DNA of 64,000 nt from the NCBI GenBank assembly GCA_964035795.1, contig OZ038322.1, positions 9,747,868-9,811,867 on the forward strand, in the 5' to 3' direction. The stretch comes from Pterobdella sp. o SKG-2022 (Eukaryota; Annelida; Clitellata; Hirudinida; Piscicolidae). The notes under the pieces are model-generated. The model saw only the letters and a program-made list of their open reading frames with translations, ran no database searches and was not told the DNA's origin. The position numbers and the translations under genes were made by a program. This document shows positions 1 through 11,252 of the stretch, one piece after another. Within the stretch, counting starts at the first letter, position 1, and each line of letters begins with the position of its first letter.

Positions 1-783
1 AATTTTATCGCGTTACTATTCAAATCTTTATTTACTACCATATAGTCGAAGGATTTTTCGATTTAGTATATCTTATTTAAAATAGCATTTTTTTTACGCA
101 GCTAATGAGATTCTCGTGGATAATCTGTCTCCTAGTGTAATGTACAACGTTTCAATTGTGGTTAGCAACTTCGTCGGCTACAGCCCTCCATTGTACACAC
201 AGGTCTTCACCTCGGAAACACCTACCTATTCTATAGGTTTGTCCTAGGATGCAAAAAATATATCTATTTTTAAGTTGTATTCAATCAAATATTATTTTTT
301 AAGTTTTTAAATTATTATTTTTCATTAACATACTTATTTTCTACAGATAAAAACATATCGTTTCATCGAGGAAAGAACCTAAGAAATAAAGCTTTCAAAA
401 AACCGCCACTTTCGCCTTCCAGTAGCGAGAGCGACATCTCAAGCGGAGTTGGTTTTATTATGCTGGTAGGAATCGGTAGTCTGATAGTCCTAGTGGTCAT
501 TTTTGTCTTGATAGGATTGGTATTGTATTGGCAAAAACGTTCTTTAGAGAAGGCGAAACTGTTGGGTAAATGCCCCCATCACAATGTTGTAACTACGTTG
601 ACAAGGCATGACTTGGAGCCGCAAATATGTGAGCAGAAGACATTAACAAGAAGAGCAGATAGAATGGTTGAAATTAAAAGAGAAGCTACAGCAACCACTC
701 ATTTATCTCCCATAGGTTACTATAAGGGGGATACAGTTGATGATGAGATTGACCATTTGAACTCATCATATTGTAATAAATAA
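1..783 (+). CDS. Fibronectin-III single-pass membrane protein, C-terminal part (5' end outside window)
   Basis: Two exons are visible: 102-236 and 347-783 (stop TAA 781-783). Exon 102-236 encodes the end of a fibronectin type III domain: the run NLSPSVMYNVSIVVSN followed by PPLYTQVFTSE is a typical last strand. It splices in phase 1 (ATA G|GT, acceptor CTACAG) to an exon encoding a Ser/Pro-rich juxtamembrane stretch, then a hydrophobic segment of about 23 residues (IGSLIVLVVIFVLIGLVLYW, near 475-534), then a basic stop-transfer sequence and a cytoplasmic tail of about 80 residues ending SSYCNK. No kinase or other catalytic domain is present in the tail. A polyadenylation signal AATAAA lies at 991-996. 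The next gene converges from the other strand. The role is probably adhesion or receptor signalling at the plasma membrane; I do not recognise the specific gene. The exon upstream of 102 is outside the window, because 1-101 reads as intron. Confidence 0.8.
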
Positions 784-1196
784 GATTATTTGTACTGTTG
801 AAAATTGTGAATTATGTTTAGTATATAATTGATGCGAAAGTTGTTTTAGATACCTCAATGTATTAATGTTTGATCAATATAATTTGTGTCATAGTTGAAT
901 TCTTTCAGCCTTAAATGTTTTTGTTGCTTTTTGTGAACATCATTTTGTGCTAAATGGCTCATGGTTTTAAAGTTTCTGTAGATTTAATTCAATAAAATTC
1001 ATTTTATTTTAACGATAAATTTTATTTTGATTTTAACTTCAACATATTCAAAGCTTTTTCGCGTTTATTTATAAATACTTTTACAAATTTACTAAAATCT
1101 TTTGAAAGAAAAATTTAATGTGTAAACAACAGTTTCATCATTTTGATCAAAAGTACAAAATTTAATTAAACTTTATATCAAAAAAATACAAAGTAT

Positions 1197-2407
1197 TCAA
1201 CCAAATACAACAACTAGAAAGAGTAAAGTAGAAACTATGAGAATGGAGAAAGTGAATGTGAGGCCGCTTGTATGATTACAACCATCTCTGTCGTCACAAT
1301 AGCACATTTCCTTCCAAACGCCATTGTCTTCATACTGCCATCTGCAGCCCCATGCCACTCCTGATAACATATTGCTTTGATAATAGTTATAAAACGTTTC
1401 TCAACGCTTGCTACATAACAAACAAACAAACAAACAAACAAACAAACAAACAAATAACGAATATTATTATTATAGTGGCATGAAACTGATTAAGTCTTCA
1501 AGACCACTTTAGCATNNNNNNNNNNNNNNNNNNNNNNNNNNNNNNNNNNNNNNNNNNNNNNNNNNNNNNNNNNNNNNNNNNNNNNNNNNNNNNNNNNNNN
1601 NNNNNNNNNNNNNNNNNNNNNNNNNNNNNNNNNNNNNNNNNNNNNNNNNNNNNNNNNNNNNNNNNNNNNNNNNNNNNNNNNNNNNNNNNNNNNNNNNNNN
1701 NNNNNNNNNNNNNNNGAGCCAGTTTTAATACAGTAAATTTTCATTCTTTCCTACTCCTCACCTACTATAAAAGAGATATTTAAAAGTAGCTTGATGGTTA
1801 ACCTGTATCAGATCGAGAGCCGCAGCGTCGAGTCTGCTTACTCCATCCATGCCCTATAAAAGTTCAAATTATTTTTTATAAAATAGTTATTCAAAATCCC
1901 CAAAAAGTTTTTTTATAAATGTATCATAATAATTAAGACTAATGATTGGTTTTCTAACATCCTGGCGATTGCCGGGTAATCTTCAAACAGAATGTGCCCG
2001 GAACTCTGGTTTCGAAACTTTGGCAATCGATTAAGGCATTGATGTTGCGGTCGAAAGGCTTCCAGGTAGGGCACGAGTCATCTTCATTACTGTCGCATTG
2101 GTAACACTGCAGACTATCTACACCTGTTTTAAATTAGCATATTGGAACAAATACATTTATAAAAACCGATATAAATTACAGTGTTATTATCAATTTCAAT
2201 TATGATTAAAAATTATAATGTTTGAATTATAATTATTTTTTTTCATTGTTTCTAAACTGAGTCTTTAAATTTAAAAGAAATTTTAATATTTTTTAATGTT
2301 CTTTTGAATTTTTGTTAAACGCATTTGGAATATTTTGAACACTCACTTGAGAAATATGTAAGTAAAATTATAAAAGATAAACAAGCCCATTTGATTTTAA
2401 AAATCAT
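1197..2407 (-). CDS. Ly6/Quiver-like GPI-anchored secreted protein
   Basis: Four exons, listed 5' to 3' on the minus strand: 2407-2347, 2123-1959, 1853-1803, 1399-1197. They total 480 nt, 159 residues plus stop, and all phases agree. Exon 1 is a signal peptide (MIFKIKWACLSFIILL). Exon 2 starts the mature domain with the Ly6 signature LQCYQCDS. The last exon has the closing CYCDDRDGCN motif (C-x-C-x5-CN). A hydrophobic tail with no cytoplasmic residues follows, the hallmark of a GPI-attachment signal. There are ten cysteines in the mature domain, as in the ODR-2/Quiver(Sleepless)/Ly6 group, whose members modulate channels and receptors at the cell surface. The last acceptor (TTGAG|AA) is weak and lies about 22 nt after a (TTTG)n retroelement tail. 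A candidate poly(A) signal lies at 1064-1069. The start codons of this gene and OSTF1 are 464 bp apart, head to head. The exact ligand or partner cannot be inferred. Confidence 0.85.
1430..1765 (-). mobile_element. 3' end of a non-LTR retroelement, 5'-truncated, with (TTTG)n tail
   Basis: Read on the minus strand, this block matches the sequence just downstream of the reverse transcriptase at 35620-35830. Both copies have the order GGAAAGAATGAAAAT, TACTGTATTA-AACTGG, an interruption, ATGCTAAAGTGGTCTTGAAG, TCAGTTTCATGCCACTATAA, ATAATATTCG and then (TTTG)n. In this copy the interruption is the assembly gap; in the other it is an AT microsatellite. It sits wholly inside the last intron of the Ly6-like gene. 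It is best read as a solo 3' end produced by 5' truncation during target-primed reverse transcription. Confidence 0.75.
1516..1715. other. Assembly gap of exactly 200 N
   Basis: Two hundred undetermined bases, a round placeholder length. The flanks show that the missing sequence lies at the point where the sister repeat at 35681-35762 carries an (AT)n array, so the true content is probably an AT dinucleotide repeat of unknown length. Confidence 0.95.
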
Positions 2408-2871
2408 TTTGTTAATTTTGTTTTTGTTTTCGCACCTGAAATACCTGTAGTTGCAAAGAAACTCGAAACCAAACTTTTTTAGATTATTTTATTAAAAATT
2501 TATTTCAATAAAGAATATTTATTTTATTTATAAAAATAATATTTTATGAGCAAAAAACTTTTAAAAAAGATTTTATAATTAATAATTTTTTAACTAAAAA
2601 TGTAAAAAATACAGTGAATTAATAATAAAGTATTAAAATACAACGTAAACTCTTTTTAGTTATATTAAAATTAAATAAGATGAATTATTTCAAAACATCC
2701 GCATTGTCAGTTATTTCAAACTATTATATTCTAAAATAGATCTCCACATTTATATAAAGATATATATATATATATATACTCACTTTAGAAAGAGGTTATA
2801 GAAGTAATAACCGAAAAGAAACTAATAATATTCTAATTTTACTTTTAACAATTAAATTAGTTTCATTCACA

Positions 2872-4244
2872 ATGTCATCTAAAGCAGCACCACCTAAACC
2901 TGTTCCTAAACCAGGTACTTCCTTGTCCTATTCAAATCCGTTTAATTTTCTACTCAATGATTTTATATTACTTCCATGTAGTTTCAATTTTTCATGGAGA
3001 ATTTTTTACAGTTTTAGATAACTTAAATATTGTATGTAATTATTCTTGTTGAAATTATTTTTGAAATTTAACTTTTTACTTTATGTTAGATTGAGACTAA
3101 GATATTTTTTAATATCAAAAACTAGTAGAAATAATAATAATTATAATATTCTAGGAGCATTTTATTGCACTTAAAAAACTTCTCAACAATTTTTTACATT
3201 AATTTTTAAGTTTTCTAGCTGTTTTTACTTCATAAATATGCCAAAAAACCTTCATCAATTGTTGTCAAAAATTTTTGAAAAATAAGAATTGAATATGTTT
3301 TTTATGGATATAAATAAATACTAAGGTCAAGTAAAAGTGGTCAGATCACTATACAAATATGATGCCCAGCAAGTAAGCCAAATAACTATGATCTTTTAAT
3401 TTTTTAACTTCTGCATTATTCAAGTTTTTATTGAATTTTGATTAAAATTTCAAATTTAAAAGTTATAAAGACTTTTTCTCTAATATATTACCAATATTTT
3501 CTTAAATAACAATAAATTTACATTAATAATTGTTCTAAATATAAAGCTGAGTATAATTTTTAATGCAGCCAGATGAATTGTCATTTGATGAAGGTGAACT
3601 CTTGTACATAATAGACATGTCGAACTCTGACTGGTGGAAGGCAAAATGTGGTGAAGTTGTAGGTCTAATTCCAAGCAACTATGGTAAGAGTTTTGGTTGT
3701 AAAATAGCTATTGAAGTGTTATGGTTATATTGTGAAATTCAATGTAAAAGTAAACAGACTGTTTTGACTTTTGCATTAGATTAGATTTTAAAGGGTATTT
3801 TATTAAAGTTTGGATGGTTTATATCAATGATTTTGAATATTTTTTTAATATCTGAGCCAAATTTTTTAATATTTCAAAATGTGCTTGAAAATTAAAATGA
3901 CTTGAGATTAAATTAATCATTGAAGTAACTAAGATGGAGTTTATGTGGAGAATACAACTGTTATATATATATATATTTATTTATTTATTTATATATATAT
4001 ATATATATAATTTTTGTCCTAAGAGATAATCAAAGTAAAAAAAGTTGAAACGTTCATTATATATGCCGTCGATAAATATTTTTTTTTAGCTAATTTTAAC
4101 AAAATACAATTTTTGATAATTCATTTTTTTATTCTTCTTTATTATAAACTATACAATATTATAAAATGACTTGAGATTAAATTAATCATTGAAGTAACTA
4201 AGATGGAGTTTATGTGGAGAATACAACTGTTATATATATATATA

Positions 4245-4287
<43 letters not shown>

Positions 4288-6337
4288 TGTCCTAAGAGAT
4301 AATCAAAGTAAAAAAAGTTGAAACGTTCATTATATATGCCGTCGATAAATATTTTTTTTTAGCTAATTTTAACAAAATACAATTTTTGATAATTCATTTT
4401 TTTATTCTTCTTTATTATAAACTATACAATATTATAAAATGACTTGAGATTAAATTAATCATTGAAGTAACTAAGATGGAGTTTATGTGGAGAATACAAC
4501 TGTTATATATATATATATTTATTTATTTATTTATATATATATATATATATAATTTTTGTCCTAAGAGATAATCAAAGTAAAAAAAGTTGAAACGTTCATT
4601 ATATATGCCGTCGATAAATATTTTTTTTTAGCTAATTTTAACAAAATACAATTTTTGATAATTCATTTTTTTATTCTTCTTTATTATAAACTATACAATA
4701 TTATAAATCTTGTCTTTGTAAAACTACGAACATTTTCTGTTTTTCGACAATTTTTACTTGGAGATTTTTTGAGGATCAGTTATTAATTTAAAAAGTATTT
4801 GATAAATTTATATTCGAACCCTGAATAAATATTATAAATTTTTCAAATTTTGAAAAAAATAAAAGCGTGAATATTTTTTTTTTCTTTAATAAAACATGGA
4901 AAAAAATGTTTTTTAGGATGGAATTTTATACATTTTTTAAAAATTATCTTTATCCTTATGAAAGCAAATTTTTACTATTTATTACGAATTATAATTTATG
5001 AAATTGTTGTTCAATCACTTTCGTGTCTTGAAATATTAAAAATATATTAATTATTTATAAATTTAAAAACCAATAATTCACCGGTCTTTCACTAAAAACT
5101 CAATTTTTCTGCTGTTAGATAAATTTTAAATTTAGTTATTAGGATTTCAATTTTATTTAAAAATTCCGATGCAAGTTGAATATTCGCAAAATGGCACATA
5201 AATGCAAAAGATCGTCTGCTTTTTGATTCACTAGACGCCTACATATAATATAATATGAAGGCCGAAAATTGATGAAAAGTTATGAAGTTCTTTATGATTT
5301 GAAGTATTATGAATCAAATTTTTATTGAATTAGTGTTTTACTCATTTATAGATCTGAAAAAATTACATTTTCACCTCAGTACAAGAAAGCATGGAGTGCA
5401 TGGACTTTCCATTGCATGATGCCGCTAAACGAGGAAACATTCAATTCGTGCAAGAGTGCATACAAAACAAAGTGAATAGTTTTGAATATACGTTCAAAAT
5501 AAATTAAGTTACTTTTTTGGATAATTTTTATTTAGGAATCAGTAATGTCTTACAAAGTTTGATATTTTATGACTAAAAGGTGTCAGCAAACGGACTGGAC
5601 AAATCTGGTTCAACTCCTCTTCATTGGGCTTGTAGAGGAGGCCATTTAGACTGCATCAAATTGATCCTTTCACAACCCACTATTCAAGTCAATGTTAAGG
5701 TATCAGTTTAAGCTAAATATCGATTTATATAATCTGCTATCTATAAAGAATTATTTATAATATTAAAGAACAAACTGGGAGACACACCCTTGCATTATGC
5801 CGCATTGAAGGGCCATACTGAAGTGGTGGAAATGCTTGTGGAAAAAGGTTTTATAGACGATTCAATTCATACTGTTTACATATTAGGTGTTTTCCAAATA
5901 ATGGTTTTAGTGAAGCTTCTTAAATTGTATAACTGAAAAATTATTTGTTCAGGAGCTCAAAAAGACATACAAAATATAGAAAAGAAGACACCTTTCGATT
6001 TAGCAAAAGAACCAAAAACAGCATCCTTACTTCAAATAGGTTTGAATTTTGATGGCTAATAATGTTATACAATGAATATTCTTTTAAATTTATATTATTT
6101 GAATGTTAAAATTCTTATATCCAGAACTTTATGTTTCAAAACACATCAAAAAGTTGTTAAACCATATGACTGCATAAATTAGTTTAAATTTTTTTAGTTT
6201 TAAATAATTTATTATTTTTAAATAATTTTTATGTAGTTTTATCGAACTAATAGATGCTATATACAAACTATACTGTCCCTTGTCCAGAAGGTAACCAACA
6301 TAACGACTACCATGACTATCAAAGCGACTCCGACTAA
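2872..6337 (+). CDS. OSTF1: Osteoclast-stimulating factor 1 homologue (SH3 + ankyrin repeats)
   Basis: Eight exons: 2872-2914, 3326-3372, 3569-3683, 5380-5471, 5580-5699, 5769-5847, 5953-6039, 6288-6337. They total 633 nt, 210 residues, close to the human protein (about 214). The Pro-rich start MSSKAAPPKPVPKPG is followed by an SH3 domain (residues ~15-70; VVRSLYKYDA, DWWKAKCG and GLIPSNYV carry the ALYDY, WW and PxxY elements). Then come ankyrin repeats: PLHDAAKRGN, GSTPLHWACRGGHLDCIKL and GDTPLHYAALKGHTEVVE. The acidic C-terminus DYHDYQSDSD matches the family ending. The known role is a cytoplasmic adaptor with Src-type SH3 interactions. If exon 7 were read through instead of spliced it would stop at once (TAA 6058-6060), so the last exon rests on its conserved ending. 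A poly(A) signal is at 6446-6451. Its 3' end faces that of cortactin. Confidence 0.95.
3894..4706 (+). repeat. Three tandem copies of a ~270-bp unit in OSTF1 intron 3
   Basis: Copies begin at 3894, 4163 and 4437, each at AAAATGACTTGAGATTAAAT. They are almost identical. Their small length differences come from the internal (AT)n/(ATTT)n stretch. The unit contains no open reading frame and no recognisable promoter box. Confidence 0.95.
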
Positions 6338-6911
6338 CACTACTTATAAATTTATTTTTTGTATTGAAATTAATCAAATTTTCTAAAATATTTATTAAAA
6401 CTCATATTCTTTATTAATGTTATATGTTTGGCCATTTTGTAAGACAATAAAAACTTGGTTAATTCGAGAGTTTTTTGATTTCTTAGCAAAATTTCACGTT
6501 GAATTCATGCTTCTAAGTATAAATAACCTTTATTCAAGATTGGACAAACAGCTTCACAACTCAAGCATTTCAGTCACAACACAGAAGATTTAAGCATAAA
6601 ATAGAAAATTACACAAAATATCGAATTTAATTTTTTTTTCTCTTATTAAAAATATGTAAGATTGTATAAAAATCCATTTGTTACATAAAAGTTAAAAACT
6701 TGATAAACCTTATTTTGGAAATTTTTAACACAAGTCTTGCTAAAACATTTAAGCTAAAAATAAACCTTTAAGGATGAGCTTAGCAGAAAACATGATTCTA
6801 ACCTTACATATATAAAAAGATGTCAATAAATATGGTTAATATAATAATTAACATGAAAAAATCAATGGTCTTTCATAATAAGAATCGAAAAAAACCGAAT
6901 GTAGATTACAA

Positions 6912-9900
6912 TTAATTTTTGAGTTGCACATAGTTTGCTGGAAACAAGCCTGTGACGTCATTAAAAGTCCCCTTCCACCAGCCGGAATCCACCTGCACAA
7001 CAAATAATGATTATTTATTATATAAGTACAAAAGTTATTTTTTATACTTTAGCTCATAAAAAATGATTTTCAACGTTAAAATTTTATTTATGAGTATAAA
7101 ATTTCATATACATTAAGACTTCTTATAAAAATTTCTGGATACTTGAAATCTCTTATAGATAAACTACCTTTAGACACAAAAACTCGAAAGTTACTTACGA
7201 ATTCAATTTCCTCAATGATGTCTCCGGGATCAAAGGTAAGTTCATCGTCGTCAGCTGTTGAGAAGATTAATTTCAGGAAAAAATTTTTTTTACTAAACAA
7301 GTATTTATATATGGAGAAGTTATTAAGTGAATCAATAAAACTAACCAGCTTGGTAGTCGTATAATGCCACAGCGATTCTTCCCTTCCCTTGAATTTCTTC
7401 CTCCTCATCTTCCTCTTCCTCTTCCTCTTTTTTTTCTTCTGATAATTCAGTTGTTTTAAAAGCAGTATTGTCGGAAACACGTGTATTATTTTGGTTAGAA
7501 TCGTTATTTTCATATGATTCTTCGGGTACTTCGATTGTTTTTTGAGTTGCTTTATACTCTTCTTGATTTTCTGTTTTCTCAACTTTTGATAATGAAGGTG
7601 AGGTGGCAGTTTTTTCTGGTACTACACAGGAATCTTCACTTGGACGTTTTACTTCAGTCTTAAAGAGATTAAATACAAAGTTTTTTGCAACAATATAAAG
7701 TATTTTCAATAATAAATTATAATTTTAATTATGTAAGTTTTTCAATGTAAAAAATCAAAAAAAAAGTCAAATGTAACAAAATTTATAAATAGAACCTCAA
7801 TGGTTTGTGGCAAGCTTTTTTTGAGATTTTCTTTAGGTTTGGGAACTTTTTCAGCAGAAGTTTCCACAGGTTGTTTATTCCACATATCCAAATTTAATTT
7901 TCCCACTGTTCTACCAACCTTTTCGACATCTTTATTTGTATCTTCACTTTCTTCCTCCTTCACCCAACCTGCAGCACTTTTGTCTTGTCTATCTTTTTCT
8001 ACTCCAAACTTTCCACCAAATCCTTTTGAATAATCTGTCAAATCAAAATTTTTGTTACAAATACTTTCCTGAGTTTTCTCATGTTATATATAAGTAAAAC
8101 ACCAACCCTTCTGAGACTGATGTTGCTCCACCTTCTCCACATGATCCCAGCCCAGTGCAGCCTTGTCCTTGCGATCCTTCTCCACCCCATACTTGCCTCC
8201 AAAGCCCTTTGAATGATCTGTTTATTGAATTTCAGTTAATTATCCTCTCTGTTTGAAATTCAAAGTTTAACTTAAATAACAAATTAGTTTTAATTTTTTT
8301 TATTTTGGTGGTATATGCTGAACATCAACGATGAACTGCACTAAGCCTAGCACTTGAAGCTGAAGGCTGTTTTTTTGTTATAGCCTGGGAAACAGTAGGC
8401 TTGAAAAGCAAGTATCGAACTATAGTATTAATGTTTTTTGGCTAGGCAGATGACCCTAGTTGACAACAGCAAGGCAAACTGCCAAATTGTGAGAACTGAG
8501 AAGCTTGAATTAGATAATTTGAAGTTAACGTTAATTCGGACTGGCAGTCTATACAAACTTGTCCAAAATAAAAAAATCATTTTATAAATTACACTATTCT
8601 AGTATCAATGATCTAGCTTCTTCCTTACCAACCCCAGATAGTGGGGCATGCACAGCAGTATAATATATTATGGCTAGTTAAGATATATCTTACATAAAGT
8701 TGTAATACTTGTACGTTGAAACCAAAATTGAAACTCTGTTGAGTTTTTTTTAATGAACAAATGTGAAGAAACCTAATATTTTTGTTCTGAACTTGAAAAT
8801 ACAAAACCATAAGTTCTTATTTCAATAAAAAAAAACGTATTTGCGATAAAGCTGTGAAACTTAAACAGCAACTTTATATTGAATCAGAAATTTGAAAAAA
8901 TACTAATGAGTTAGAATAAATGCCAGATTAAAAATTAATTGCTAGATCAATAGAGATAAGCAAAATTTAATGAAAAAGTAGCCAACCCTTCTGAGACTGA
9001 TGTTGCTCCACCTTCTCCACATGATCCCAGCCCAGTGCAGCCTTGTCTTTGCGGTCCTTCTCCACCCCATACTTGCCTCCAAAGCCTCTTGAATGGTCTG
9101 TTACAAAATAATCATTATATAAAATTATACTACCGTACATGTGCCAGTAACTGGAGTTGAAAAGCAGAATTAAATTTCAGATGCTAAGTTCGATGAAGTT
9201 TACTGTCAGCTCCACATCACACATAATTGTCATTATTTTATCCAAAATTACACATTCCCATATTTAGCCATTATATAATTGAAAGTAATAATTATTTATT
9301 CAGTTTAAAAACTAAAAGATTACGATTTATATGATGTTGGCTCATTGAGTTGTCATTTTTATTCTTGACGATATTTCATTAATGTGGGAAGCTTTGTTAT
9401 TAAAGATGTTGAAATATTGCAATATTAATGTTTATTCTAAATAACCTTGAAACAAAAAGACTTATAAATAACAGACAATGCTAATTTTGAGTGTGCATTC
9501 ATTTGGTCTTAATAAATTTTGTTTTAAAAAATATTTGCTAATGTTAACGAGAATATTTAATTTGTTTTATCTTTGTGGTTTTAATTTGATCAATCATACA
9601 TTGAATTTGAATTTATAAACTTTAAAACACCAACCCTTCTGAGACTGATGTTGCTCCACCTTCTCCACATGGTCCCAGCCCAGTGCAGCCTTGTCCTTGC
9701 GATCCTTCTCTACCCCGAACTTGCCTCCAAAGCCCTTTGAACCATCTTTTTGGCTGTTATGCTGGTTCAATGGAGCTTTGTAGTTGAAGTCAACAGCTGA
9801 CTGCAATGAAAGAACGAAATGAGTCTAAAAAGTTTGAGCTTGTTTTGTAAAAATGTTCACCTCATCCTTTTTATCTTTTTCTACTCCAAATTTTCCCCCA

Positions 9901-10293
9901 TAACCATATGATGCCTTTGGCCCCATTTCATATTCCTTTTTTTTGATGTCTTTATGTGATTTTTCAACTGTCTCTCTTAATCCTTGCAAACTAAAAATAT
10001 TTTTTTAGTATTGAAAAAATTGAAGTCATTTTTGCATGTATTAATATAAGAAGGCTATACCTAACAGACTCTACATGACCTGAACCTTCTACAGTTTTTG
10101 CTCCCCATCTTTGTTCTTCTTCTGTTACATCATTCTTAAAATTTAAAATGAAGTATTGTTTTTATGCCAATAAAAATAATTATAATAACATCAATCAATC
10201 ACTTACTACAAAATTTGGATCAGTATCCCAATCATCATTTTCTGCTGTGGCAATTGGCTTCTTAACTTGATGCCCAGCCTGAGCTTTCCACAT
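6912..10293 (-). CDS. CTTN: Cortactin (F-actin/Arp2/3-binding scaffold)
   Basis: Ten exons, 5' to 3' on the minus strand: 10293-10207, 10134-10061, 9990-9861, 9800-9635, 9097-8987, 8217-8107, 8034-7796, 7658-7346, 7254-7199, 6992-6912. Total 1368 nt, 455 residues. The N-terminal acidic Arp2/3-binding segment is nearly identical to vertebrates ([26 protein letters not shown]). It is followed by [20 protein letters not shown] and about 4.5 cortactin actin-binding repeats ([20 protein letters not shown]). Two repeats occupy one 111-nt exon each, exactly 37 codons. The linker is Glu-rich and low complexity. The C-terminal SH3 is complete ([35 protein letters not shown]). The protein acts in cortical actin assembly downstream of tyrosine kinases. 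It is shorter than human cortactin (6.5 repeats, 550 residues). A candidate poly(A) signal is at 6529-6534. Its start codon is 959 bp head-to-head from that of ACMSD. Confidence 0.95.
8107..9745 (-). repeat. Near-identical cortactin repeat exons (three copies)
   Basis: The exonic segments 8107-8217, 8987-9097 and the 9635-9745 part of a longer exon are almost identical in DNA. The first two differ by about five bases in 111, and all three encode [18 protein letters not shown]. The flanking introns are not alike beyond the splice sites. Confidence 0.85.
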
Positions 10294-11252
10294 TATTGAA
10301 AAAAATAAAAATCTCACACACTACCTATATTGCTGTTGTAATGAAAGTTTTAAAAATCATGCTTTTTTAACTAAAATTAGTCATTTATTCGTATTTAAAT
10401 TTATGTCTAGAGTTGAATAAAGATTTTTGATTATAAAAGCGGAACTTCATATCCGGATTCAAAACGATGAGTAGGTCAACTTTGATACTTTATTTATTTT
10501 GTGAAATTTTGAATACCTTATATATTAATAATTCACAATTTTATTTAAAACTTATTAACTGAAAAATAGCTATTACCTCTAATAACAGGTAACGTGACGA
10601 CAACAAACACTAACTAAATTAATAAATATTAAGAGTAAAAGTTGACCAGTGTTGAAAACTGTTAAGATTATTCATGCAAAAATTCAATTCATTTTAGACT
10701 ATAATAAATCAAACTTTTTCAAAACTTATTAGTAAAAATTTTTTTTACAATTTTTTAACTTATTTTTCAAATAAGACATTTTGTATGGGAAACAAAAAAG
10801 ATTCTTTTGATGCATGTTTAAAATTTTTTTATTTCAATTTTTGCCTTAATGAAACAAAAACTACTTAAAAAGTAAACCAATAAAGTACAGGGGTGTGACG
10901 TTGAACTAAATAATAACTTTGGTCAAAACTTCAGTCAATGGTTAAAAGCTAGCAAAACTCTTAATGTTTTTAACACTTTTGTTACGCCTACTAAAAATTT
11001 GAAAAAAAATTTGAATTTCATTATGAATTTATGAGTCAAAAATATTTTTCAATATATAGTGCGACTCGGTATACTAAATTTCTACTCTTAAACTGTTTGA
11101 TCTAACAACGGACTTTGTATGTTCAAAACGTATTAAAAGGCCATGTTATTAAAAATTTTGTTCAATTATAAAGGTTTATGAATTTATTCTATAACGGTGT
11201 TTTATTTTCGAGAAAAAAAAATTCGTGTTTTTGCTTGAACTATTTATATTAG

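Noticed and set aside
7088..7582. Lys/Arg-rich 164-codon minus-strand frame
   Set aside because: It is an out-of-frame reading of the Glu-rich linker exon of cortactin plus adjacent intron.
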